DNA of 10,630 bases, from positions 1-10,630 of the forward strand of contig JAUWRE010000012.1 in assembly GCA_030610725.1 (NCBI GenBank). Reading direction: 5' to 3'. This document shows positions 1 through 5,847 of the stretch, one piece after another. The notes beneath the pieces were generated by a model. The model ran no database searches. It was not told the DNA's origin and worked only from the letters and a program-made list of their open reading frames with translations. The position numbers and the translations under genes are program-made. The stretch comes from Candidatus Aerophobota bacterium (lineage in GTDB: Bacteria > Aerophobota > Aerophobia > Aerophobales > AE-B3A). Position 1 is the first letter of the stretch. Each line of letters begins with the position of its first letter.

Positions 1-392
1 TAACCAGCTCCTGAGCCAATGGCTATCACTCTATCGTCCGGTTCAATTACATCTCCACTTCCCGATATTAATAGAGATTTTTCTCTATCAACTACAATCA
101 TTAAGGCTTCCAGTCTGCGCAGAGTCTTATCCTGTCGCCAGTCCTTAGCCAGCTCCAGGGAAGCACGGGAAAGATTTCCCTGGTATTGTTCAATTTTCTT
201 TTCAAATTTCTCAAAAAGAGTAAGAGCATCGGCGATGGCGCCGGCAAAGCCAGCTAATATCTTTCCCTTATGAAGCCTTCTTAACTTATGTGCTTTGTGC
301 TTCATAATGGTATCTTCAAAGGTTACCTGCCCGTCGCCAGCAATAGCTACATGTTTTTTATCTCTTACCGCTAAAATAGTAGTAGAACGCAA
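1..392 (-). CDS. hslV: ATP-dependent protease proteolytic subunit HslV (ClpQ), 3' end beyond window
   Basis: This is the peptidase subunit of the two-part HslVU (ClpQY) protease, a cytoplasmic N-terminal threonine hydrolase that forms a double hexamer capped by the HslU ATPase. The first 130 codons are present; the family is usually about 175 residues, so roughly 45 are missing past the left edge. The protein starts MRSTTILAV. Autoprocessing after Ser3 would expose Thr4 as the catalytic N-terminal residue. In mature numbering Asp17 (in AGDGQVT) and Lys33 (in AHKLRRL) sit at the expected places, and the later [11 protein letters not shown] and GDVIEP stretches are typical. The start is a TTG: no ATG or GTG lies upstream in a sensible position, and a strong ribosome binding site sits six bases before it. 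hslU is expected just beyond the window. The order topA-xerC-hslV matches the Bacillus codV-codW layout. Family identity is very secure. Confidence 0.95.
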   Translation of the reverse strand, partial: MRSTTILAVRDKKHVAIAGDGQVTFEDTIMKHKAHKLRRLHKGKILAGFAGAIADALTLFEKFEKKIEQYQGNLSRASLELAKDWRQDKTLRRLEALMIVVDREKSLLISGSGDVIEPDDRVIAIGSGAG

Positions 393-398
393 TTTAAA

Positions 399-406
399 CC
401 CCCTCT
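399..406 (-). promoter_or_regulatory. Ribosome binding site that fixes the TTG start of hslV
   Basis: On the minus strand the sequence reads AGAGGGGG, followed by six bases and then TTG. It is the only good purine-rich site near the start of the HslV homology. It supports TTG at 392 as the initiator, which leaves a three-residue propeptide before the catalytic threonine. It lies just outside the heptamer array that bounds the upstream inserted unit. Confidence 0.7.
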
Positions 407-410
407 ATTT

Positions 411-433
411 CGTTGCTAGTCGCTAGTTGCTCG
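411..433 (-). repeat. Heptamer array downstream of the four-helix gene (left arm of inverted pair)
   Basis: Read on the plus strand it is CG followed by three 7-nt units: TTGCTAG, TCGCTAG and TTGCTCG. It abuts the stop codon of the four-helix-bundle gene (434-436). It is inverted relative to the array at 809-839. In the transcript a 14-nt stretch of each arm could pair, with one G-U wobble, placing the whole gene in a hairpin loop. Confidence 0.8.
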
Positions 434-796
434 TCAATTAATCTTTTTAATTAAGTTCGTGAGCATACGAGACTCGTAGTCGATTTTTGCCAGTATATCC
501 TTTTTCTTTTCATTACTTATATATTTCAACTCCAAAGCTACTTCAACTTGTGTTTCTAGCTCAGCACAAGAACCTAATGCTATGTATAAGAATTGTTTAT
601 ATTCTTTATTATGAAATCTGTTAAAGCCTTCAGCTATATTAGATGGGATAGAAACAGCGGATCTTTGCATTTGGCTTACTAAACCATAAAATTCTTGTTT
701 GGGAAGTTGCTCTGTCATTTTATATACATCTTTAACGATTTCTATACCTTTCTTCCAGACATTCAAATCTCTAAAATCTCTAATTTTCTCAGTCAT
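434..796 (-). CDS. Four helix bundle protein, 23S rRNA intervening-sequence (IVS/S23) family
   Basis: A 120-residue protein, the usual family length. Hallmarks are visible: DLNVW near residues 10-14, the signature RSAVSIPSNIAEGF at 45-58, and a C-terminal helix with ELETQ at 79-83. Relatives are encoded inside intervening sequences of bacterial 23S rRNA genes and as lone genes scattered in many genomes. They form a pentameric ring of four-helix bundles, and their biochemical role is unknown; nucleic-acid binding has been suggested. The start ATG at 796 follows a weak AAGAAAAG, so translation may be low or coupled. The stop codon is adjacent to one heptamer array and the other array lies just upstream of the gene. 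It interrupts the xerC-hslV linkage and is unlikely to be functionally tied to either. Confidence 0.9.
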   Translation of the reverse strand: MTEKIRDFRDLNVWKKGIEIVKDVYKMTEQLPKQEFYGLVSQMQRSAVSIPSNIAEGFNRFHNKEYKQFLYIALGSCAELETQVEVALELKYISNEKKKDILAKIDYESRMLTNLIKKIN

Positions 797-808
797 TTAC
801 TTTTCTTA

Positions 809-839
809 CGAGCAACTAGCAACGAGCAACTAGCAACGA
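809..839 (-). repeat. Heptamer array upstream of the four-helix gene (right arm of inverted pair)
   Basis: On the plus strand there are 4.4 units of 7 nt, alternating CGAGCAA and CTAGCAA, ending one base before the xerC stop codon. Seven-nucleotide periodicity is exact. It is the inverted partner of 411-433. It fills nearly all of the 44-bp space between xerC and the four-helix gene. Confidence 0.85.
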
Positions 840-840
840 T

Positions 841-1722
841 TCATGCCCGGGGATGGGCTTTGTCATAGACTTCCTTCAGTCTTTTTATACTCAAATGTGT
901 ATAGATTTGAGTAGTGGAGAGTCTTTCATGACCAAGCAGCTCTTGCACCGAACGTATATCTGCTCCTCGATTTAAGAGATGAGTGGCAAAAGAATGACGT
1001 AGACTATGGGGACCTGAAACTTTATGGATATCGGCTAGATTCAAATATCTATTTATTTTTTTTCGCATATATCTATCCGATAGTCTCTGGCCAGATTTAT
1101 TCAGAAATAGTGCCTTGACGCCATGTTTTGCCTTCTCTCTACGTAATTCCCTGTAGGCTGTCAATGCCTTCAGGGCATAATTTCCCAGGGGGATTATTCT
1201 CTCCTTATTTCCTTTACCTCTAACTTTAACTGTTTCCCCTGTAAAGTCAATATTATCTATATCTAAATCTGCCAGTTCAGCTATTCTCATCCCCGTAGCA
1301 TACAATAGTTCTAGAGTGGCTTTATCCCTATAATAAAAAAAACCTTCTCCTTTTACTGAGCTTAAGAGCTTCTCTACTTCTTCTTCCTCCAAGAAAGAAG
1401 GAATTTTTTTCTGTAGCTTTGGACCTCGTAGACCAGATAAGATAAAAGAGGAGAGGTATCCTTTTAAACAAAGATAGTGGAAGAAGTTTTTCAAGACAGA
1501 TACCCGGCGGGCCACAGTAGATTTCTGTAAGCTTCTTTTCTGTAGTGAGCTAAGATATTCTCGCACTGTGGGATACCCTACTTCCTTTAGTTCCTTTTTT
1601 TTTGAAGAGAGAAAGCTGAGAAAGTCCTTTATATCACTGCTATAGCTTTTCACTGTCTGATAAGAGAGATTTCTCTCCTGGGTGAGGTATCGCTGAAATC
1701 TATTCAGCCACTCTATTTGCAT
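841..1722 (-). CDS. xerC: Tyrosine recombinase XerC-like (CodV-like)
   Basis: A site-specific tyrosine recombinase of 293 residues, typical for XerC/XerD, which resolve chromosome dimers at dif in the cytoplasm. An N-terminal SAM-like core-binding domain spans about 1-95 and the catalytic domain about 105-290. All active-site residues are present: Arg146 (ATGMRIAEL), Lys170 (GKGNKER), His239 and Arg242 (HSLRHSFATH), His265 (LLGHE) and nucleophile Tyr274 (TTQIYTH). The ATG at 1722 lies inside the 3' end of topA; the 23-nt overlap in a different frame implies translational coupling. Downstream in the same direction are the four-helix gene and hslV, as in Bacillus topA/codV/clpQ operons. XerC versus XerD cannot be settled from sequence alone; the symbol rests on the topA-hslV context. 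No sign of damage. Confidence 0.93.
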   Translation of the reverse strand: MQIEWLNRFQRYLTQERNLSYQTVKSYSSDIKDFLSFLSSKKKELKEVGYPTVREYLSSLQKRSLQKSTVARRVSVLKNFFHYLCLKGYLSSFILSGLRGPKLQKKIPSFLEEEEVEKLLSSVKGEGFFYYRDKATLELLYATGMRIAELADLDIDNIDFTGETVKVRGKGNKERIIPLGNYALKALTAYRELRREKAKHGVKALFLNKSGQRLSDRYMRKKINRYLNLADIHKVSGPHSLRHSFATHLLNRGADIRSVQELLGHERLSTTQIYTHLSIKRLKEVYDKAHPRA

Positions 1723-3829
1723 TTATTTTCTTTATTATTTTATAAGGAATTTTTCCCAATTTTAGCTCTTCTATTCTATAACCCTTAGTCTTTTCCCCAC
1801 ATTGGGGGCATATAAAGCCATTTTTATCTCTGAAGAGAAAAGGATTCTGGCAATGAGGACAAATTTCTTTGACAGGAGGCTGTTGGGAAACAAACCTGCA
1901 TTGAGGAAATCTAGAGCAACCATAAAAAATATCTCCCTTTTTGGATGTCCTCTCCACTATTTCTCCTTTACAATCTGGAGTAGGACATTTTACCCCTGTT
2001 TTATTACTTATATCTCTAGTGTTCTTACATTCCGGGTAATCAGAACAAGCAAGGAATGCTCCGTAACGGCCAAACTTTAGAACCATCTTTTTTCCGCACT
2101 GCTCACATTTAGTTGAGTTAATTTGAAGCCCTTCTTCCTTGACGTTTTTCATTTTCTCTTTAGCTATATTCAGGTCTTTGTCGAATTGATGGTAAAAATT
2201 ACCTATTAAAATTGTCCATTTTTTCTTTCCCTCCTCCACCGCATCTAGCCCTTCTTCCATCCGGGCAGTAAAACGAGTATCAAGAATAGTAGAGAAATTG
2301 TCTACCAGAAGGTCATTTACTACCTTTGCCAGGAGAGTGGGAATGAGTTTGCCTTTCTGCCATCCCACATAACCCCTTGTTTTGATAGTAATAATGGTAG
2401 GGACATAGGTGCTCGGCCTTCCTATTCCTTTTTCTTCTAAGGTTTTTATCAAAGAGGCTTCCGTATAATGGGAGGGAGGTTGGGTGAAGCGCTGTTCGGA
2501 AACAAGCTCTTTCAATTTTAGAACCTCTCCTTCTTTGATAGGAGGTAGAATTTTCTCTTTTCCACCTCTCTCTTTATAAACTGTCATAAATCCGGGAAAT
2601 TCAATCTTTTTTCCTTCTGCCTGGAAAAGATACTTTTCACTCTGAATACTTACTGTAACCGTGCTCAAAATTGCCTTTTTCATCTGAGAAGCAAGAAATC
2701 TTCGCCAGATTAGTTCATATAGTTTAAAGTGACGGGTGGGCAGATATTTCTTCATCCTATCCGGAGTCCGGAAAATACTGGTCGGTCTTACAGCTTCATG
2801 GGCATCCTGACTTGATTTTTTATTTTTATAGAAGGGTATCTTAGCTGGAATAAACTCTTCTCCCAGTTCCTTTTTAAGGTAGTTTTTTGCCTCTAACTGT
2901 GCTTCTTTAGCCACTCGCAGAGAATCTGTGCGCATATAGGTAATGAGACCTATTCTTCCCTCTTTTCCCACATCCTGTCCTTCGTAGAGGTCCTGGGCTA
3001 TCTTCATAGTCTGGCTGGCAGAGAATTTCAGGTAATAGCTAGCTGTCTGTTGCAGAGTGCTGGTAATAAATGGTGGATGGGGAGACCTCTCTTTCTTCTC
3101 TTTTTTTACCTCTGTTACTTTATACTTCTCTTTTTCTATTCTTTCCGCCAGCTCCTTTGCTTCCTTCTCATTTAATATCTTTATTGCTTTATCCTTTACC
3201 TTTGATAACTTTGCCTCTAGAATGACCTTTCTGCCAGGAGAAGAAAATTTAGCCAGAATAGTCCAGTATTCCTTTAAAGAAAATTCCTCAATCTCTTTTT
3301 CTCGTTCACAAATAAGTCTTACTGCTACTGACTGGACTCTTCCGGCGGAAAGTCCTCTCTTTACCTTTTCCCATAGAAGGGGGGAAAGCTTATATCCTAC
3401 CAGGCGATCCAGTGCTCTTCTTCCCTGTTGAGCATCGACCTTATTGATATTGATATCGCCGGGACTCTTTATAGCATTTTGCACAGCCTCTTTTGTTATC
3501 TGGTTAAAGACTATTCTTCCTCCTTTGGTGTGCTCAAGCTCCTGGGAAAGATGCCAGGCGATAGCTTCTCCTTCTCTATCTAAATCAGTAGCCAGGTAGA
3601 CCTGTTCCATAGTTTCACTTAAGTCTCTTAATTTTTTGGTAATCTTTTTTTTGCCAGGAATTATCTGATAGGTAGGTTTAAATTCATTTTCGATATCTAT
3701 TCCCAGTTTTTTTTTGGGCAGGTCCTTTACATGTCCATAACAGGATTCAACCTGAAAATTTTTACCCAGAAACTTATTTATCGTCTTAGCCTTTGCGGGA
3801 GACTCCACAATAACCAAATTTTTAGCCAT
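1700..3829 (-). CDS. topA: DNA topoisomerase I (type IA)
   Basis: Relaxes negatively supercoiled DNA by cutting one strand through a 5'-phosphotyrosine link. The 709 residues are close to the Bacillus enzyme. The TOPRIM domain starts at the N-terminus (VIVESPAKAKTI) with metal-binding Glu9 and the Asp82-Asp84-Glu86 triad in TDLDREGE. QQGRRALDRLVGY (134-146) and SAGRVQSVAVRL (161-172) follow. The nucleophile is Tyr298 in GLITYMRTDS, with Arg300 next to it. The C-terminus carries three four-cysteine zinc ribbons: Cys575/578/595/601, Cys615/620/638/644 and Cys657/660/674/677, all complete. ATG at 3829 has GGAGG about twelve bases upstream, somewhat far but the best site. It is the first gene of the minus-strand operon, with a promoter at 3952-3979 and a structured leader. 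Identity is certain. Confidence 0.98.
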   Translation of the reverse strand: MAKNLVIVESPAKAKTINKFLGKNFQVESCYGHVKDLPKKKLGIDIENEFKPTYQIIPGKKKITKKLRDLSETMEQVYLATDLDREGEAIAWHLSQELEHTKGGRIVFNQITKEAVQNAIKSPGDININKVDAQQGRRALDRLVGYKLSPLLWEKVKRGLSAGRVQSVAVRLICEREKEIEEFSLKEYWTILAKFSSPGRKVILEAKLSKVKDKAIKILNEKEAKELAERIEKEKYKVTEVKKEKKERSPHPPFITSTLQQTASYYLKFSASQTMKIAQDLYEGQDVGKEGRIGLITYMRTDSLRVAKEAQLEAKNYLKKELGEEFIPAKIPFYKNKKSSQDAHEAVRPTSIFRTPDRMKKYLPTRHFKLYELIWRRFLASQMKKAILSTVTVSIQSEKYLFQAEGKKIEFPGFMTVYKERGGKEKILPPIKEGEVLKLKELVSEQRFTQPPSHYTEASLIKTLEEKGIGRPSTYVPTIITIKTRGYVGWQKGKLIPTLLAKVVNDLLVDNFSTILDTRFTARMEEGLDAVEEGKKKWTILIGNFYHQFDKDLNIAKEKMKNVKEEGLQINSTKCEQCGKKMVLKFGRYGAFLACSDYPECKNTRDISNKTGVKCPTPDCKGEIVERTSKKGDIFYGCSRFPQCRFVSQQPPVKEICPHCQNPFLFRDKNGFICPQCGEKTKGYRIEELKLGKIPYKIIKKINANRVAE

Positions 3830-3857
3830 TATATCTCTATTCCTCCATTGTTCTCTA

Positions 3858-3914
3858 TCTGGTTAGAAAAGACTTCCCCTGCTTGCCCTATTAAAGGCTT
3901 TAGCTCTAACCAGA
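3858..3914 (-). promoter_or_regulatory. Inverted repeat in the topA leader (possible structured 5' UTR)
   Basis: Minus-strand TCTGGTTAGA (3914-3905) and TCTAACCAGA (3867-3858) form a perfect 10-bp inverted repeat enclosing 37 nt. A second smaller hairpin lies just upstream: ATCCCA and TGGGAT with a short loop (about 3919-3939). Both lie between the predicted promoter and the topA start codon, so they would fold in the mRNA leader about 30-110 nt ahead of the ATG. No run of U follows the stem, so it is not an obvious terminator. No known riboswitch class was recognised. Regulation is inference. Confidence 0.4.
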
Positions 3915-3951
3915 CCTATCCCAATTTTCTAATGGGATTCACATCGCTTAT

Positions 3952-3979
3952 AAAATATGAGAGTGATAGATTTTGTCAA
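3952..3979 (-). promoter_or_regulatory. Predicted sigma70-type promoter of the topA-xerC-hslV operon
   Basis: On the minus strand a perfect -35 TTGACA (3979-3974) is followed by 16 bases and a -10-like TATTTT (3957-3952, four of six matches). Transcription would start near 3945, giving a leader of about 115 nt before topA. The position, directly upstream of the first gene of the minus-strand block and pointing into it, supports the call. The start site is not known. Confidence 0.55.
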
Positions 3980-3991
3980 GTATATCAAAAT

Positions 3992-4022
3992 AGCTCATAG
4001 TTCATAGCTCATAGTTCATAGC
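3992..4022. repeat. Heptamer tandem array (AGYTCAT units)
   Basis: Four exact 7-nt units alternate AGCTCAT and AGTTCAT, then a partial AGC, so the 14-nt pair repeats twice. The base composition differs from the arrays around the four-helix gene, but the 7-nt period and the alternation of two unit variants are the same. It lies 12 bp upstream of the topA -35 element. No gene is framed by it in this window. Confidence 0.8.
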
Positions 4023-4213
4023 AAATTCAAAACAAAGTTCATGGCTTAAATCAATTAGGACACAGATTTTTGCAGATATATGTCCAAAAAGGAAATTCCT
4101 ATGCTATGGATTTACGGTAAATACTCAGCAGACAATGACGAAATCGTTCTTTTTCAGCGCCTCTCAACGGGCGGGGTTGATAAGATGAAGATATTCCTGT
4201 ATAATGTAAATGA

Positions 4214-4481
4214 TTTTATCTAAAGTATTTCAAAAAAACGATTATCAAAATTAACGAAGCTGCAAAATATATTATTGGAGTTGATTTTGAAGTCCCAGAA
4301 CTCAATATTATATTATCCAACCTTAATGGACATCCTATTTCTACGAAAGCACTCAAAGTACCTTATAGGAATGGCCCAGGAAAAAGATTTTCCCTGTGCT
4401 AAAGGTGCTGCGCTATCTATAATACAAGGTATATTCAACTCTCCTCAAACTCTCCTGGAGAAATTGGCTTATTTGCAATGA
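4214..4481 (+). pseudogene. Probable remnant of a ROK-family sugar-responsive transcriptional regulator
   Basis: Two pieces in different frames look like the start and end of a ROK sensor domain. The first (4241-4402) reads IKINEAAKYIIGVDFEV, then LNIILSNLNG, matching the beta-strand and hairpin that open the ROK domain in NagC/XylR-type repressors, and it stops at 4400-4402. The second, in another frame and ending at 4481, contains AKGAALSIIQGIFNSP, the usual C-terminal helix of ROK proteins. The roughly 200 residues normally between them are absent and no winged-helix domain is visible, so this is a broken gene with an internal deletion and frameshift. ROK regulators often sit beside sugar ABC operons like the one that follows. 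Identification is by motif memory only, so moderate confidence. Confidence 0.45.
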
Positions 4482-4800
4482 GACTTTTTGAATTTCAGTA
4501 TGTTACTACTGGGCAATTTACCGACAACTGCTGGAGCAGAAAAAGTAACTTTATAATATTTTCTAGAATTTAGTACAAGAAAGCTTCTCCTCGAAAAAAT
4601 AAATAAAAGAAGAAAAAAGCCAAAAGAAATAGTCCTGGAAGGGAGGTGAAAAAGTAAGCAATAGGAGAAGGGGGAGCTTTCCACGAAAAAATGAAGCATG
4701 TCTTTTATAACCATTATCCAGAGAAATAAGATTTGTTCAAAGTGAAGGTTATTAAAGACGATTCTTGTCAATTGCCAGAAGAAAAAGACATATAGATTTT
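4482..4800. other. Non-coding gap before the sugar-transport operon
   Basis: About 320 bp, purine-rich, with several stop codons in every frame and no supported gene. A perfect -10-like TATAAT occurs at 4552-4557, but there is no matching -35 at 16-18 bp. TTGTCA at 4765 has no -10 at a usable distance. The operon promoter must lie here, yet none can be picked with confidence. No clear operator palindrome was seen. Confidence 0.4.
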
Positions 4801-4808
4801 AAAGGAGG
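4801..4808 (+). promoter_or_regulatory. Strong ribosome binding site deciding the start of the binding-protein gene
   Basis: AAAGGAGG lies seven bases before ATG at 4816. The reading frame stays open upstream to a TTG at 4765. This site and the signal peptide beginning at 4816 show that the ATG is the true start and that the upstream 17 codons are not translated. Confidence 0.9.
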
Positions 4809-4815
4809 AGTGATA

Positions 4816-5763
4816 ATGTATAAAAAAACAGTAACTTTGTTTGTTGTTTTTGTTATGCTGTTAGCTGTTTTCACAGGAAGTGCACTTGCGTACAAATTTG
4901 CTTTGGTAGTTCATGTTGCGGGAACACCATTCTGGATTCCGGTGATAAAAGGGGCTGAAGAGGCTGGAAAATTACTGGGAGTTGAAGTACAATTTATGGG
5001 ACCTGAGGAGTTCAGTGTTGGGAGGCAAGTAGATTATCTTGAAAGTGCTATAGCCCAGGGATTTGATGGGATTGGTGTTGCTATCTCTGATGCAGAGGCT
5101 TTGGACGGGCCAATTGCCAGAGCAATGGAACGGGGAATACCTGTAGTTGCCTTCAATATTGATGATCCCTACACCCCAAATGAAAGGATGGCTTTTGTTG
5201 GACAGAGCTTTACTATTGCCGGACATGTACTGGGTGAAGAGTTATTGAGGGGCGAGGAAATTCCAGCAAATGCTGAAGCGGTAGTGTTAATTGGTGAACC
5301 TGGCAACGCTGCACTTGAAGAAAGGTGTGACGGGATTGAAGACATACTGGATGAGCGTGGGATTACGCATGAGAGATTCAGTGCACCGCTCGCTGATCCA
5401 TCGACAGCCGTTGATATGATGAAATCGTATATCAGATCTCATCCAAATCTCAAAATTATTGCAGCTAGTGAGTTCGCAACCGCATTTGCAGGGATGGCAA
5501 TGAAAGAACTGGGTATGGAACCTGGAGAACTCCTCCTTGCAGGTTTTGACCTCACCCCTGACCATAATCAAATGATAAAAGAGGGTTATGTTAAATTCAC
5601 AATTGACCAACAGCCTTATCTTCAGGGATTCCAGACCGTGATGTTGCTCTATCTGTACAAGGAGTTTGGTCTTTCTCCAACAGACATAAATACAGGGGTT
5701 GCTGTGGTAGGTAAAGATGATATTGACCAAGTTGTGGAGTTGGCTGAAGCCGGGTACAGGTAA
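4816..5763 (+). CDS. Sugar ABC transporter substrate-binding protein (CUT2/RbsB type)
   Basis: A 315-residue periplasmic solute-binding protein of the ribose/galactose type (Peripla_BP_4 fold) that delivers a sugar or polyol to the membrane permease. A signal peptide covers 1-25: basic MYKK, a hydrophobic stretch, then SALA before Tyr26. No lipobox cysteine is present, so it should be released to a periplasm rather than lipid-anchored. By eye against E. coli RbsB, Arg170, Asp245 (AGFD) and Gln265 (TIDQQP) fall at ligand-contact positions Arg141, Asp215 and Gln235. Asn114 stands where RbsB has Asp89 and Glu219 where it has Asn190, so the ligand is probably not ribose. It is the first gene of the operon, followed by a palindrome that may raise its level over the permease. 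The substrate cannot be named. Confidence 0.9.
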   Translation: MYKKTVTLFVVFVMLLAVFTGSALAYKFALVVHVAGTPFWIPVIKGAEEAGKLLGVEVQFMGPEEFSVGRQVDYLESAIAQGFDGIGVAISDAEALDGPIARAMERGIPVVAFNIDDPYTPNERMAFVGQSFTIAGHVLGEELLRGEEIPANAEAVVLIGEPGNAALEERCDGIEDILDERGITHERFSAPLADPSTAVDMMKSYIRSHPNLKIIAASEFATAFAGMAMKELGMEPGELLLAGFDLTPDHNQMIKEGYVKFTIDQQPYLQGFQTVMLLYLYKEFGLSPTDINTGVAVVGKDDIDQVVELAEAGYR

Positions 5764-5793
5764 GGGGGGGTTATAAAGGCGTAATTTCTGAGG

Positions 5794-5825
5794 ATACCTG
5801 GGAGCCTTATAAGGCTCCCAGGTAT
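5794..5825 (+). promoter_or_regulatory. 32-bp perfect palindrome between binding-protein and permease genes
   Basis: The sequence from ATACCTGGGAGCC to its exact complement GGCTCCCAGGTAT is self-complementary over all 32 bases, with central TTATAA. In RNA it gives a stem of about 14 bp with a four-base loop, GC-rich in the middle. The downstream bases (TAAAATTTTA) are AU-rich but lack a solid U run, so it may be a leaky terminator or an mRNA-stabilising 3' hairpin. Such hairpins after a solute-binding gene are known to keep it more abundant than the permease. A protein-binding site is a less likely alternative. Confidence 0.75.
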
Positions 5826-5847
5826 TAAAATTTTAGGGATAATATAT

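Larger units (their letters stand above)
411..839 (-). mobile_element. Putative single-gene inserted unit: four-helix-bundle gene bounded by inverted heptamer arrays
   Basis: The unit consists of one gene of the 23S rRNA intervening-sequence protein family plus inverted arrays of 7-nt repeats at each end. Its borders lie exactly between the xerC stop codon (841-843) and the hslV ribosome binding site (399-406), two genes that are normally adjacent in topA-xerC-hslVU operons. Terminal complementary repeats around an IVS-protein gene recall the intervening sequences known in Leptospira and Coxiella 23S rRNA genes, but here the unit sits in a protein-coding operon. There is no transposase and no clear target duplication. 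That it is mobile is inference from layout; a simple insertion of unknown mechanism is equally possible. Confidence 0.4.
3830..4213. other. Intergenic region upstream of topA: promoter, leader and repeat remnants
   Basis: No convincing gene was found here. From topA outward it holds the structured leader, the predicted topA promoter, a heptamer array (3992-4022), and a stretch at about 4058-4077 reading ACACAGATTTTTGCAGAT. That stretch resembles dispersed CACAGATT-type repeats seen in many environmental genomes; the resemblance is from memory. A 40-codon frame at 4101-4223 with a plausible AAAAAGG upstream has no recognisable similarity and is not called. Confidence 0.5.

Noticed and set aside
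809..839. CRISPR array
   Set aside because: The units are contiguous 7-mers without spacers, so this is a simple tandem repeat.
4101..4223. A 40-codon frame starting ATG with a fair ribosome binding site (AAAAAGG)
   Set aside because: It has no recognisable similarity and lies among repeat remnants and the broken ROK gene. An STGG stretch recalls the ROK linker, but it is about 25 codons too far from the next ROK-like segment.
4552..4557. TATAAT as -10 of the sugar operon promoter
   Set aside because: No -35-like hexamer is present 16-18 bp upstream, and the leader would be about 250 nt. A single hexamer in AT-rich DNA is weak evidence.
4469..4771. 100-codon minus-strand frame in the gap before the sugar operon
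   Set aside because: Its composition is that of reverse-read purine-rich DNA (Phe, Leu and Ser runs). It has no motif and no ribosome binding site was found.
4765..4796. TTGTCA with TATAGA as a promoter just before the binding-protein gene
   Set aside because: The spacing is 20 bp and transcription would begin inside the ribosome binding site.
4765..4815. Upstream extension of the binding-protein gene to TTG at 4765
   Set aside because: The AAAGGAGG site and the signal peptide both fix the start at 4816. The extension would put charged residues before the leader and translate through the ribosome binding site.
5287..5730. 147-codon frame on the minus strand inside the binding-protein gene
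   Set aside because: It is the antisense shadow of a clearly coding gene and has no domain signature.
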